Shown: piece by piece, positions 7,989-17,607 of the stretch | How the letters are laid out: each line of letters begins with the position of its first letter | Position numbering within the stretch: position 1 is the first letter of the stretch | Assembly: GCA_009775225.1 (NCBI GenBank) | Contig: VSPE01000001.1 | Coordinates: 1 to 64,000 of the forward strand | Origin: Muribaculaceae bacterium | GTDB lineage: Bacteria > Bacteroidota > Bacteroidia > Bacteroidales > Muribaculaceae | Length of the DNA: 64,000 nucleotides | Direction: 5' to 3' | Notes under the pieces: model-generated | What the model saw: only the letters and a program-made list of their open reading frames with translations | What the model was told of the DNA's origin: nothing | Databases searched by the model: none | Translations under genes and position numbers: made by a program

Positions 7989-8010
7989 TGTATGTGGTGC
8001 GCTGTGCGGC

Positions 8011-8997
8011 TTACTTAAGCTCTACGATTTTATATTTCTGCGAGCCTATGCCAAGCTGTTCGCCGTAGTCGAGGATGTGGGTGCCGTGGCGCGAGTTGAT
8101 GCGCTCGATGAGGTCGTCCTTGCCGGGGTCAGTGGAGTTGAATACCATGTCGACCGAGGCGCGGTCGAGGGCCACGGGGTCGAGCGAGGCGAGGATGCCA
8201 ATGTCGCCCATTTTGGGGGCGGCGGGGTTGCCGTCGCAGTCACAGTCGACCGAGAGCCTGTTGGCCACGTTGATGTAGAGGATTTTGTCGCCGGCATGGT
8301 CGATGACGGCCTTGGCTGCTTCGGCCATGGATTCGAGGAAGTCGTCCTGCTCGGCTATGTTGCTCCATACGGAGTCTACGCACTGTGTTTTTCCGGCCGA
8401 GTGGATGTAGGTCTTGCCTGCCGCCGAGCCGATGCCGATTGATATGTTTTTGAGCGCTCCGCCGAAGCCGCCCATGGCATGGCCTTTGAAGTGCGAGAGC
8501 ACGACGGTGAAGTCATAGTCTGGGTAGCTCTTGCCCACGATGTCGTAGGCAAGGTGCTTGCCGCCTGTGAGGGGGAGGATAGTGTCGCCTTCGGCATCCA
8601 TTATGTCTACCTTGGCGATTTTGGTGAAGCCGTGCTCTTCGGCGGCTTTGCGGTGTGCGTCGGTAGTGTTGCGGTTGCCTGCGTAAGCAGTGTTACACTC
8701 TATAATGGTGGCGTTAAGACCCTGTACAAGCGGGCGGATGAGTGCTGTATCGAGATGGTTCGATTTGTTTGACTCGCCGGTAGAGAGCTTTACGGCCACA
8801 TTGTTGCCTTCGGCTTTGCGGCCGAGCGCCTCGTATATCTTCACGAGGTTTTCGGGAGTGATGTCGCGGATGAAGAAGACGGTCGATACCTCGGTGGAGT
8901 CGGCGACCTGTTCGGCTCCGGTGTTTTCAGCGGTGGAGCGGGCGCCGCATGAGCACAGCATGGCTGCGGCGGCGATTGCGAAAATTGCTTTTTTCAT
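8011..8997 (-). CDS. DUF362 domain lipoprotein
   Basis: 328 residues. A lipoprotein signal (MKKAIFAIAAAAMLCSCGAR, lipid Cys about 17) sends it to the envelope. The DUF362 domain fills the rest: VAVKLSTGESNKSNHLDTAL, the TTDAHRKAAEEHGF motif, VVLSHFKGHAMGGFGGALKN and ASLDPVALDRASVDMVF. Many DUF362 proteins carry ferredoxin-type iron-sulphur clusters. Here only a short DCDCDG pair is visible and no CxxCxxC, so a cluster is doubtful. It starts 23 bases after the TonB receptor stop and is almost certainly in its operon. The substrate is unknown; an envelope role in metal or cofactor handling is a guess from the neighbour. Confidence 0.85.
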   Translation of the reverse strand: MKKAIFAIAAAAMLCSCGARSTAENTGAEQVADSTEVSTVFFIRDITPENLVKIYEALGRKAEGNNVAVKLSTGESNKSNHLDTALIRPLVQGLNATIIECNTAYAGNRNTTDAHRKAAEEHGFTKIAKVDIMDAEGDTILPLTGGKHLAYDIVGKSYPDYDFTVVLSHFKGHAMGGFGGALKNISIGIGSAAGKTYIHSAGKTQCVDSVWSNIAEQDDFLESMAEAAKAVIDHAGDKILYINVANRLSVDCDCDGNPAAPKMGDIGILASLDPVALDRASVDMVFNSTDPGKDDLIERINSRHGTHILDYGEQLGIGSQKYKIVELK

Positions 8998-9020
8998 TTT
9001 AGTTTTTATTTAAGGAGTAG

Positions 9021-10880
9021 TTAAATCTTGAGCCGGAAGCCGCCGAAACCTGTTCGGCCCGGCATGTCGTAGCCACGGTTTATGAGGTACTTGCAGTCGG
9101 CGATGTTCTCTATTCGGAAGAACAGCTGAAGGTATTCGGTGAAGTCGATAGTTGCTTTTACGTTGACAAGAGCATGGTTCTGCGTCTTTATACCCTCGTC
9201 GACGTAGAGGCTGCCTACGCCTTTCACGTCGGCGTAGATGTTGAAGCACGGCGCGGCCTGCCAGTCCACGCCGAAGTAATACTGGTTTTTGGGTGCGCCG
9301 GTGAGGTTGCGCAGGTCGGTGTGCAGATAGCTGTACGATGCCGTGAGACGCAGCTCGGGGATGATGCGGTAGCGGGCAGATACCTCGATGCCTTTGTTGA
9401 TGAAGCGGCCCGTGTTCACGTTCTTCATGTTGAGGGTCTGTATCATATTGCTGCCTTTGGCGTAGTAGGCCGTTACGTCGAAGTCGAGACCGAAGCCGAA
9501 GCCCTTGCCTGCCGACACTTCGTAGTTCCACATGCGTTCGGGGTCAAGCTCGGGGTTTGCCATGCGGTATAGATACAGTTCGCGGAACGAGGGGTTGCGG
9601 TAGCCCGACGAGGCCGATGCCTTTATGGTCACATTCTGAGGCAGGTTCAGCGAGAAGCCGCCCTGCGGTATCCAGCGGGTGTCGAATTTGTCGGAGTTTG
9701 CCATGCGCACGCCGCCGTTGAGCACCAGCAGTTCGCCGAAGAGCGCCTGCGAGTAGGTGACGTATGGCGAGTATTCCGTTATGGATTTGCGCTCGAATGT
9801 GCCGAGATTGTCGGGGCCGACAGGCCTGCCGCCCGACATGGGAATTTTGCCAGAGTAGGTGTTGAAGTCAAAGCCGACTGTGGCGGCGGCACCCTGCCAG
9901 GGACGTACGTTCTGGTACAGCATCACGCCGAGGCGGTCGTCGACGCTGTGGAAGTGGCGGGGGTCGTCGATAAAGTGGTTGCCGTAGCTGTAATATATGC
10001 GTCCCACGCCGTCGGTGGTGTCGTAGCTGTCGCTTATTACCGCCGATGCCTCGCCGCGGGTGATGCTCTGATAGTACACATCGGTCGATGTTGGGTCGGA
10101 TAGAGTGGGATATATGGGGTCGTGAGCCTTGAAGTTCATCAGCGTATAGTCGGCATATCCTTTCCAGTGGCTGCTGAAGTCATAGCCAAATTTTGCGTAG
10201 CCGCTCCATTGCTTGAAGTCGAGACCTTCGAGGTTGCCGTCGGTGCGGTCGTACGACACCGATGCCAGTGCGCTCACCTTGCCGTAGCGGGCTGTGCCCG
10301 ACAGGGTGTTCAACCAGGTATTGTGCGAACCGTATTGTGTGGTGAGAGAGCCGTGCACGCCGTCGCGCTCGGCCTTGCGGGTGATTACGTTGATAGTTCC
10401 GGCCATTGCGTTAGAGCCGTATAGCACCGACGCCGGGCCGCGGAGCACTTCCACACGTTCTACATAGTCTTTGTTGTAGAAATCGGCCACATGATGCGAA
10501 TATATGCCTGCGAACTGGGGCTGTCCGTCGAGCATCATCAGCACGGCGCTTGCCCTGTCGCCGCCTATGCCGCGCATCTTGATATGGCCAGAGCCGCCGG
10601 TGCTCGATACACCGAAGCCGAAAATGCTGCGCTCCGTTACGAATAGGCTGGGCACGCGTCCCGATATTACCGAGAGCAGCTCGGGCGAGCCGCTGCTCTC
10701 GAGTTCTGCGCGGGTGACCACGCTTACCGTGTAAGGCATCAGACGTGCCGGTACGGCTGCGTTTGAGCCTGTCACCACCACCTCGTCGAGCATAAGCGTG
10801 CTGTCGGCGGGACTCCCGGAGCCTACAGCCGGAAGTGCGGCGGATGTCGCGCACAACAATGCGATAAATGATTTATTCAT
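9021..10880 (-). CDS. TonB-dependent outer-membrane receptor
   Basis: 619 residues from the ATG at 10880. Signal peptide (about 1-23), then a DEVVVTG TonB-box-like segment, a plug domain with VERVEVLRGPASVLYGSNAMAG (about 125-150), and a 22-strand barrel ending in aromatic-rich strands up to ...GFGGFRLKI. The receptor takes up a ligand across the outer membrane using ExbB-ExbD-TonB energy. At 620 residues it is of the siderophore/cobalamin size class rather than the about 1000-residue SusC class. The start six codons upstream (10898) is at the predicted transcription start, so the later ATG is preferred. It is followed by the DUF362 lipoprotein in the same operon. Ligand unknown. Confidence 0.93.
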   Translation of the reverse strand: MNKSFIALLCATSAALPAVGSGSPADSTLMLDEVVVTGSNAAVPARLMPYTVSVVTRAELESSGSPELLSVISGRVPSLFVTERSIFGFGVSSTGGSGHIKMRGIGGDRASAVLMMLDGQPQFAGIYSHHVADFYNKDYVERVEVLRGPASVLYGSNAMAGTINVITRKAERDGVHGSLTTQYGSHNTWLNTLSGTARYGKVSALASVSYDRTDGNLEGLDFKQWSGYAKFGYDFSSHWKGYADYTLMNFKAHDPIYPTLSDPTSTDVYYQSITRGEASAVISDSYDTTDGVGRIYYSYGNHFIDDPRHFHSVDDRLGVMLYQNVRPWQGAAATVGFDFNTYSGKIPMSGGRPVGPDNLGTFERKSITEYSPYVTYSQALFGELLVLNGGVRMANSDKFDTRWIPQGGFSLNLPQNVTIKASASSGYRNPSFRELYLYRMANPELDPERMWNYEVSAGKGFGFGLDFDVTAYYAKGSNMIQTLNMKNVNTGRFINKGIEVSARYRIIPELRLTASYSYLHTDLRNLTGAPKNQYYFGVDWQAAPCFNIYADVKGVGSLYVDEGIKTQNHALVNVKATIDFTEYLQLFFRIENIADCKYLINRGYDMPGRTGFGGFRLKI

Positions 10881-10902
10881 GACAATATACTTTTTCACAC
10901 TG

Positions 10903-10932
10903 CAAAATTACTAAAACTCTGCAAAACTGCAA
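10903..10932 (-). promoter_or_regulatory. promoter of the TonB receptor operon
   Basis: Minus strand: TTG (10932-10930), 19 bases, TAATTTTG (10910-10903). The predicted start near 10897 decides in favour of the second ATG (10880) of the receptor gene. Confidence 0.6.
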
Positions 10933-10961
10933 TATACGATATTTCGCTTCCACTTACCATT

Positions 10962-10996
10962 TTTGCTGATTATTTCGCGGAAATTTCGTACCTTTG
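10962..10996 (+). promoter_or_regulatory. promoter of the NADH dehydrogenase gene
   Basis: TTTG (10962-10965), 23 bases, TACCTTTG (10989-10996) followed by CA. The spacing is at the long end. It leaves an 80-base leader before the ATG at 11085. Confidence 0.6.
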
Positions 10997-11084
10997 CACA
11001 CAACATCCGGGCGGTTCCGGTGTTATTGTCTTACAGGCTGTTTAATATACCTGTAAACAGCCACTCATATAATCAATTCATCCT

Positions 11085-12374
11085 ATGGGTACGACCGAAA
11101 AGAAAAAGTTAGTGATAATAGGAGGCGGTTTCGGCGGCCTCAATCTGGCCAAGAAAATCGACAAGGAGCTTTGGAACGTGGTCATCGTTGACCGCAACAA
11201 CTACCATAGTTTTCCTCCGCTGTTCTATCAGGTGGCCTCGTCGGGTCTTGAGCCGGCGAGCATTTCTTTTCCGTTGCGCCGAGAGATACACTCCCGCAAA
11301 TACCATGGCGCGCAGTATCACTTCGGCCGAGTTGAAAAAATCGATGTGGCAGCCCGGTGCGTGCACACACAGTTTGAGACGATAGGCTACGACACTCTTG
11401 TTATAGCCGCAGGCACCACCAACAACTTTTTCGGCATACCCGACCTCGAAAAGAGGGTGTACACACTGAAATCCACTACGGAAGCTATCCGTTGCCGCAA
11501 CGAGCTTCTCGACCGCCTCGAGCGTGCTTCTGTCTGCACCAACCCCGAAGTGAGGGCGCGCATGCTCACATTTGTTGTGGTGGGCGGCGGCCCCGCCGGC
11601 GTGGAGATTGCTGGCGCTCTGGGTGAGCTGAAACGCTATATCCTAAAACGCGAATACCCGTCTATCAACCCTGACGAGATGCGTGTGATACTTGTGGAAG
11701 GCACTGATGCCCTTCTGCGTGCAATGGGGCCTAAATCGTCGGCCGACGCGCTGACCGGTCTCCGCCAGCTGCTTGTGGATGTGCAGCTCGGCAAAATCAT
11801 GAAGTCGTACGACAACCGTTGCCTTATGTTTGCCGACGGTTCAAAGATATACACCGATACAGTGATATGGACTGCCGGCATCACCGGCATGCCCTTTGAG
11901 ATTGAAGGTAGCGACGTCGCTCCCGGCCCCGGTGCAAGGTGGGTGGTCGACAAGTTAAACCGTGTTAAGGGCCTCGACAATGTATATGCCATTGGCGATA
12001 TAGCTCTCATGACCGACGACAAGTACCCCAAAGGCCACCCGCAGGTAGCTCAGGTGGCTCTACAGATGGGGGCGAACCTCGCCGCCAATCTAAGCCGCCC
12101 CGACAAGGAGCCGCGCCCGTTTGAGTACCGCGACAAGGGCTCTATGGCTACAATCGGCCGCGACCGTGCCGTGGTCGACATCGGCAAGGTTCACCTTAAA
12201 GGGCGCCTTGCATGGTTTGCGTGGCTTGTGGTGCACCTCATGACCCTGCTTGGCATGCGCAACCGCACTGTAGTATTCATAAACTGGATGTGGAGCTACT
12301 TCACATTCTCTGCCGGGCTGCGGCTCCTCTTCCGCCCCGACAAATATCCGTTGCGACATCATTGGGCAGAATGA
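11085..12374 (+). CDS. ndh: type II NADH:quinone oxidoreductase (NDH-2)
   Basis: 429 residues. A single-subunit flavoprotein that passes electrons from NADH to quinone without pumping protons. FAD-binding GxGxxG at about 9-14 (IIGGGFGGLNLAKK), NAD-binding VVVGGGPAGVEIAGALGE at about 164-181, and a second FAD contact near VYAIGDIALM (about 303). The C-terminal part is hydrophobic with amphipathic helices (about 375-425) that bind the membrane surface. The GNAT gene overlaps its stop. Confidence 0.93.
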   Translation: MGTTEKKKLVIIGGGFGGLNLAKKIDKELWNVVIVDRNNYHSFPPLFYQVASSGLEPASISFPLRREIHSRKYHGAQYHFGRVEKIDVAARCVHTQFETIGYDTLVIAAGTTNNFFGIPDLEKRVYTLKSTTEAIRCRNELLDRLERASVCTNPEVRARMLTFVVVGGGPAGVEIAGALGELKRYILKREYPSINPDEMRVILVEGTDALLRAMGPKSSADALTGLRQLLVDVQLGKIMKSYDNRCLMFADGSKIYTDTVIWTAGITGMPFEIEGSDVAPGPGARWVVDKLNRVKGLDNVYAIGDIALMTDDKYPKGHPQVAQVALQMGANLAANLSRPDKEPRPFEYRDKGSMATIGRDRAVVDIGKVHLKGRLAWFAWLVVHLMTLLGMRNRTVVFINWMWSYFTFSAGLRLLFRPDKYPLRHHWAE

Positions 12375-13408
12375 AACTCGACGATTTCCGCAAAATATTC
12401 CGCAGCTCCTTCAGCGAGCGGGAGGTGTGGCAGCAGTGGTTCTTCTCCGAGGTAGCCACCGATGCCGACGAGGTGTATCTTTCGGCCGACAGAGCCGGAA
12501 ATGCGGCCTCGGCACTCCTTATGCAGCCCTACGGCTTCCTTTACCGAGGTGCAGTATTGCCGGCGGCATACATAAGCTGTGTGGCCACGCTACCCGAAGC
12601 TCGCTCGCAGGGCCTCGCCTCGCGCACTATGCGTGAGGCTCTTGCCGATGCAGGCAGGCGAGGATATGCCATGTGCGCGCTTATCCCTGCCGAAGAGCAC
12701 CTCAGTTTCTTCTACGGGCGCTTCGGTTTTTCCACAGTGTTTTATGCCGACCGCGAGCGCTATACCGAAGTGCATGCCTTCGGCGACGCTGCCGGAGAAA
12801 TTGTGGAAGCGTCGTACGATATGCTGCATCGCCTTGAGATGCGCAACGGCTGCGGAGTGCTACATTCTGCACAGGATTATGCCGAGATTGTGGAGGATAT
12901 GACTATCGACGGCGAGACTCACGTCATTGCCTTGGCCGATGCCGACGGTGCTGAGGCGATGCTTTTTGCCTCTGTAGGCGAAGAAGCTGTGGTAAAGTGT
13001 CTTATTGCCGACAACAAACGGCTTGCGCAGGCTGCTCTCGCTGAATTGCGCCGACGCATTGCCGACCGCAGGATTACCGTATTCGGCCCTCCGCTCTCGG
13101 GCGACAAAGCCTTCCTTACGCCGGCCGGCATGATGCGCGTCACCGACCCGCTGAAGCTCCTTTCGGCCCTCGCGGCTTCCGATGCGCGACTGCGGGTGGT
13201 AATCCGGCTCACCGACGATATTATTGCAGAGAACACCGCTTGCTATATTATTGCCGACGGTATTTGCCGCAGGGCCGACGCACCCGTGAAAACCGAGCTG
13301 GAGATAGACTCAGCCACGCTTGCCGCTATCATGTTCGGCAGTCACCGCATGGGCGCACTATTCGGCATACCCTCGCATCGCCCGTACATGGCCCTCATGC
13401 TCGACTGA
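12371..13408 (+). CDS. GNAT-family acetyltransferase
   Basis: 345 residues from the ATG at 12371, which overlaps the ndh stop (ATGA). The N-terminal half is a GNAT fold: AAYISCVATLPEARSQGLAS (about 56-75) holds the acetyl-CoA pyrophosphate loop, and LSFFYGRFGFSTVF follows. The second half is a degenerate GNAT or sterol-carrier-like lobe, as in Eis-type proteins. The acceptor is unknown. An in-frame ATG about 50 codons upstream lies inside ndh and is rejected because the GNAT fold starts after 12371. Confidence 0.82.
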   Translation: MKLDDFRKIFRSSFSEREVWQQWFFSEVATDADEVYLSADRAGNAASALLMQPYGFLYRGAVLPAAYISCVATLPEARSQGLASRTMREALADAGRRGYAMCALIPAEEHLSFFYGRFGFSTVFYADRERYTEVHAFGDAAGEIVEASYDMLHRLEMRNGCGVLHSAQDYAEIVEDMTIDGETHVIALADADGAEAMLFASVGEEAVVKCLIADNKRLAQAALAELRRRIADRRITVFGPPLSGDKAFLTPAGMMRVTDPLKLLSALAASDARLRVVIRLTDDIIAENTACYIIADGICRRADAPVKTELEIDSATLAAIMFGSHRMGALFGIPSHRPYMALMLD

Positions 13409-13484
13409 CATCTTTTTTTTGAGCGCGTCGAAGATTTGTGATTTCTTTGCGAAAATATTCAGCACAATTATCAACGCGTAGCAC

Positions 13485-13780
13485 AAGAAGAAATTTTTTG
13501 TCGCTTTATCGGCCGCGCTCATGCTCGCTGCATGCGGAACCATTGTCGTGAGCTTGAAGAAGACCGCATTATCGCTATTGCCTGTGTCGTCTCGGCATAC
13601 GGCGTTGATTTTGATGGAATAACACCGTGTTTCGAACATCCCAAATCTTAATTTACGACAACCCGAAATCGCTGTGATTATGCCCTTGAAAAAGGACTTG
13701 CCGGCGTGATGTACCGGCGCATGGGGCTTGACGACAGTGTGCGTACTTTGGGCAATGCTGTCGCCGAAGCCATGCGGTGA
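13485..13780 (+). pseudogene. remnant of a glycoside hydrolase family 18 lipoprotein gene
   Basis: Three coding scraps lie in different frames. At 13485-13533 there is a lipoprotein signal without a start codon (KKKFFVALSAALMLAACG). At 13559-13642 there is RIIAIACVVSAYGVDFDGI, then FEHP, which resembles the family's DGxDxDxE region with residues lost. At 13651-13780 IYDNPKSL breaks to another frame and continues DYALEKGLAGVMYRRMGLDD to the TGA. The last part resembles the C-terminal strand and helix of GH18 chitinases and endo-N-acetylglucosaminidases. The gene has lost most of its middle. Identification rests on motif memory. Confidence 0.45.
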
Positions 13781-13798
13781 AATGCCTCGCCCTCACTG

Positions 13799-13829
13799 TT
13801 GCATTTGTGCGTTTTTTTTACTAACTTTG
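13799..13829 (+). promoter_or_regulatory. promoter of recJ
   Basis: TTG (13799-13801), 20 bases, TAACTTTG (13822-13829) followed by CA. The start would be near 13836, 15 bases before the recJ ATG. Confidence 0.65.
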
Positions 13830-13850
13830 CAAGCCTTAAACACCACGCCT

Positions 13851-15581
13851 ATGACCCGTAAATGGAATTATCCCTCACTGTCGACCGAAGAGCAGAAGCT
13901 CGGCGCCGAACTTGCGCGCCGTTTTGCCAACTGCCCGCCGGTGAGCGACCTTCTGGTACAGCGTGGTATAACCACAGTCGAAGCCGCCGAGCGCTTCTTT
14001 CATCCTTCGCTCCGCGACCTCCACGACCCCTTCCTCATGCCCGACATGGATAAGGCCGTAGAGCGTCTCAACCGGGCTATGGGTTCCAAGGAGAAAATAC
14101 TTGTGTACGGCGACTATGATGTGGACGGCACTACGGCCGTGGCGCTTGTGTACCGCTATCTTCAGAATTTCTACTCCGAACTCGATTTCTATATTCCCAC
14201 CCGATATGAGGAGGGCTACGGTATTTCGCACAAGATTATTGACCTTATTGCCGAGCAGGATGTGAAGCTCGTGATTATTCTCGACTGCGGCATCAAGGCT
14301 AACGAGGAGATAGCCTATGCGAAGTCGCTCGGCATCGACTTCATAATATGCGACCACCACATGCCCGACGAGAAGCTCCCCGAGGCTGTGGCTATCCTCA
14401 ATCCCAAGCTCGAAGGCTCCTCCTATCCCTGTCCGCACCTCTCGGGTTGTGGCGTGGGCTACAAGTTCATGCAGGCGTTCTCGATAAGCAACGGCATTGC
14501 CACTGCCGAGCTGGAGTGCATGCTCGACCTTGTGGCCGTGAGCATCGCCGCCGACATTGTGCCTATGGTGGACGAGAACCGCGTACTCGCATATATGGGC
14601 CTGAAGCGCCTCAACTCCAATCCCAACATGGGTCTCCGTGCCATTATCCGCACGTGCGGCCTTGGCGGCAAGGAGATAACCATCAATGACGTGGTGTTCA
14701 AGATAGGCCCGCGCATCAATGCGTCGGGACGCATGCAGAGCGGCAGCGAGGCTGTGGAGCTACTTGTGGCCCGCGATGCAAAGGAGGCCACAAGGCGCTC
14801 TCTCGAAATCGACCAGTACAACAAAGACCGCAAGGAGCTCGACAAGCGGATTACCGAGGAGGCTAACGCTATCCTTGAGCAGCGCGGCGAGATGCTGTCG
14901 CCCAAGAAGTCGATAGTCATCTACAACAAAGACTGGCACAAAGGCATTATAGGTATTGTGGCTTCGCGTCTTACCGAGCTGTATTACAAACCCTCGGTAG
15001 TGCTCACTCTCTCGAACGGCCTTGCCACCGGCTCGTCGCGTTCGGTGCAGGGCTTCGACGTGTACAAGGCTATCGACTCCACTCGCGACCTCCTCGAGAA
15101 CTTCGGTGGCCACACATACGCCGTGGGCCTGTCGCTTCGCGAGGAGAACATCCCCGAGTTTACGCATCGCTTCGAAGAATATGTGGCGGCCAATATCCTG
15201 CCCGAGCAGCTTATGCCGCAAATCGACATCGATGCGTTCCTCTCGTTCTCTGAAATCACACCCGAGTTCGTGTCGACACTGCGACTCTTCACTCCCTTCG
15301 GCCCGGGCAACCGCATACCCACATTCTGCACCCGCCGCGTCAAAGACTTCGGCACAAGCCGTCTGGTGGGTCGCAACCTCGAGCACATCAAGCTTGAGCT
15401 GGTCGACGATACATCGGGCCGCGTAATCAACGGCATCGCCTTCAACATGGCATCTTATTTCGAGCACATACACTCGGGTCGTCCCTTCAATATCTGCTAT
15501 ACGATAGAGGAAAACAAGCACCAGAATGCGTCGTCCTCTCTTCAGCTCATGGTGAAGCAGATACGTGTAGGCGAATTGTAA
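13851..15581 (+). CDS. recJ: single-stranded-DNA 5'-3' exonuclease RecJ
   Basis: 576 residues from MTRKWNYPSL. RecJ degrades 5' single strands in recombination and mismatch and base-excision repair, and needs Mn or Mg. DHH-family motifs: GDYDVDGT (87-94), LDCGIKANEEI (about 145), CDHH (167-170), and the DHHA1 domain with GRMQSGSEAVELL and GHTYAVGLSL. The frame opens 41 codons earlier, but that part lies upstream of the predicted transcription start and within the GH18 remnant. recQ follows 2 bases after the stop, so the helicase and nuclease that work together at gaps are co-expressed. Confidence 0.95.
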   Translation: MTRKWNYPSLSTEEQKLGAELARRFANCPPVSDLLVQRGITTVEAAERFFHPSLRDLHDPFLMPDMDKAVERLNRAMGSKEKILVYGDYDVDGTTAVALVYRYLQNFYSELDFYIPTRYEEGYGISHKIIDLIAEQDVKLVIILDCGIKANEEIAYAKSLGIDFIICDHHMPDEKLPEAVAILNPKLEGSSYPCPHLSGCGVGYKFMQAFSISNGIATAELECMLDLVAVSIAADIVPMVDENRVLAYMGLKRLNSNPNMGLRAIIRTCGLGGKEITINDVVFKIGPRINASGRMQSGSEAVELLVARDAKEATRRSLEIDQYNKDRKELDKRITEEANAILEQRGEMLSPKKSIVIYNKDWHKGIIGIVASRLTELYYKPSVVLTLSNGLATGSSRSVQGFDVYKAIDSTRDLLENFGGHTYAVGLSLREENIPEFTHRFEEYVAANILPEQLMPQIDIDAFLSFSEITPEFVSTLRLFTPFGPGNRIPTFCTRRVKDFGTSRLVGRNLEHIKLELVDDTSGRVINGIAFNMASYFEHIHSGRPFNICYTIEENKHQNASSSLQLMVKQIRVGEL

Positions 15582-15583
15582 TC

Positions 15584-17575
15584 ATGAACCCTTACGGCTA
15601 TCATAGCTTCGTCGACGGCTACGTAGACGGACCTGCACCCGGATTACCCGACAGCGGTCTCGCTCCCGAGGAGGTGCTGCGCCGCCATTGGGGCTACCCC
15701 TCGTTCCGCCCCATGCAGGGCGAGATTGTACGCTCTGTGCTGGCCGGCCATGATACGGTAGGTCTTCTGCCCACAGGCGGCGGCAAGTCTATTACCTTTC
15801 AGGTGCCTGCATTGATGCTCCCCGGCCTCACGATAGTGGTCACTCCGCTTATCTCGCTGATGAAAGACCAGGTGGATAACCTCCGCCGCCGTCATGTGGG
15901 GGCGGCTTGTCTTCACAGCGGCATGTCGAGAGCCGAAAGCGACTATGCCCTCGAGCGCTGCCGGCAGGGAAAGGTCAAGATGCTGTATGTGTCGCCAGAG
16001 CGGGCCGCCTCCGACCGCTTTACCGCGATTATAGCCAACTGGAACATCTCTCTTATAGTAATCGACGAGGCTCATTGCATATCGCAGTGGGGCTACGACT
16101 TCCGTCCCTCGTACCTGCGCCTCGAACTGCTTCGTGAGCGTTTCCCCGCCACCCCTGTGCTTGCGCTTACAGCCTCGGCCACGCCGCAGGTTGTGGCCGA
16201 TATAAAACAGCGCCTCGGCATGGAGGATGCGGCTGTGTTCGCGCTCAGCTTCACGCGCGACAATATTTCGTTTCTCGTACGTCATACCGAGGATAAGTAC
16301 GGCAAGCTCCTCGAGATACTACGCGCTACCACAGGGTGCACCATTGTGTACACGCGCTCGCGTCGCAAGGCCTCCGACCTGGCCGCCATGTTGCAGCGCG
16401 AAGGTATTGATGCGCTTTTCTACCACGCCGGGCTTGAGGCGCGCGAGAAAGCTGCGCGGCAGGATGCCTGGCAGACCGACCGTACGCGCGTCATGGTTGC
16501 TACCACGGCCTTCGGAATGGGTATTGACAAGCCCGACGTACGTTTGGTGGTGCACTACGACCCGCCTTCCACTCTCGAAGAATACTATCAGGAGGCCGGC
16601 CGTGCCGGGCGCGACGGAAAAGCCGCGGTGGCAGTCCTTCTGGCCGGCTCGCGCGACAAGGGCACTCTGTCGCGCCGACTCGCGCAGCTGTTTCCTGAGA
16701 AGGAGTTCGTTCGCAAGGTCTACGATGAAATATGCCGGTTTATCAATCTGCCTCTTGGCGAGGGCTTCGGAGCAATTTTCGATTTCAAGCCCGATGTGAT
16801 GTGCGCCCGCTACAAGTTGCCCCCGGCGCAGGTGATGAGTGCCATAGGCATACTCGACCGCTCAGGCTATTTCGACTTCATCGAAGAAATGGATATAGAG
16901 ACGCAGGTAATGATAGCCGAAAGCCGCGAGCAGCTCTATGCCTGCGATTTCGAGCCTGTAGAGGAGGTCGTGATGAACTTCATGCTCCGCACATATCCCG
17001 GTCTTTTCGCAGACCTCATATTTGTAAACGAAGACTACATAGCGCGTGAGTGCGGCATAACGCCGCTTGCCCTGCACGAAATATTGAAGAAGTGGCGACG
17101 CGAACACATTGTAACATACATACCGCGCCGCGGCACCGCACAGCTCTATATTACCGCTAACCGAGTGCATGGAGCAGGGCTGAGCTTCCCTAAGGAAGTG
17201 TACGAAGACAGGCGTGAGGCACTGGGTCTGCAGCTCAAGGCCATGACAGATTTTATATTCGACGACAGCCGCTGCCGGGTGGCAGGCATGCTCCGCTACT
17301 TCGGCGAGACCGATGCTGCCGACTGCGGCAAGTGCGATGTGTGCCGCAGTCGGGCCAAGGGGGCGGCAAGCTTCGATGCCGAAGCGTTTGAAAAGCGCCT
17401 CGACAGCTTTTTCGCCATGATTGCCCCTGAGCGCTGGCTCGACACACGTTCGCTGCGCCCGCACTTCCCTCACACCTATGACTGTGTGGTGGCGCACATC
17501 GCCGCCATGGTAGAGCAGGGCACGCTGATAGCCCGCGACCACTTCGTGGCCCGCCCCGCTTTCAGCATGGGCTGA
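15584..17575 (+). CDS. recQ: ATP-dependent DNA helicase RecQ
   Basis: 663 residues. It unwinds DNA 3'-5' in recombination and fork repair. Walker A LLPTGGGKS (61-69), DEAH (161-164) followed by CISQWGYDFRPSY, SAT motif, then QEAGRAGRDG in the second RecA lobe. The RQC region has a zinc knuckle with CRVAGMLRYFG...CGKCDVC (about 564-588). No standard HRDC domain is visible in the last 60 residues. An N-terminal extension of about 25 residues precedes the helicase core. It is cotranscribed with recJ. Confidence 0.95.
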   Translation: MNPYGYHSFVDGYVDGPAPGLPDSGLAPEEVLRRHWGYPSFRPMQGEIVRSVLAGHDTVGLLPTGGGKSITFQVPALMLPGLTIVVTPLISLMKDQVDNLRRRHVGAACLHSGMSRAESDYALERCRQGKVKMLYVSPERAASDRFTAIIANWNISLIVIDEAHCISQWGYDFRPSYLRLELLRERFPATPVLALTASATPQVVADIKQRLGMEDAAVFALSFTRDNISFLVRHTEDKYGKLLEILRATTGCTIVYTRSRRKASDLAAMLQREGIDALFYHAGLEAREKAARQDAWQTDRTRVMVATTAFGMGIDKPDVRLVVHYDPPSTLEEYYQEAGRAGRDGKAAVAVLLAGSRDKGTLSRRLAQLFPEKEFVRKVYDEICRFINLPLGEGFGAIFDFKPDVMCARYKLPPAQVMSAIGILDRSGYFDFIEEMDIETQVMIAESREQLYACDFEPVEEVVMNFMLRTYPGLFADLIFVNEDYIARECGITPLALHEILKKWRREHIVTYIPRRGTAQLYITANRVHGAGLSFPKEVYEDRREALGLQLKAMTDFIFDDSRCRVAGMLRYFGETDAADCGKCDVCRSRAKGAASFDAEAFEKRLDSFFAMIAPERWLDTRSLRPHFPHTYDCVVAHIAAMVEQGTLIARDHFVARPAFSMG

Positions 17576-17607
17576 AGCCCGCTAACTTGGCTACTCTTTT
17601 TTGCTTC

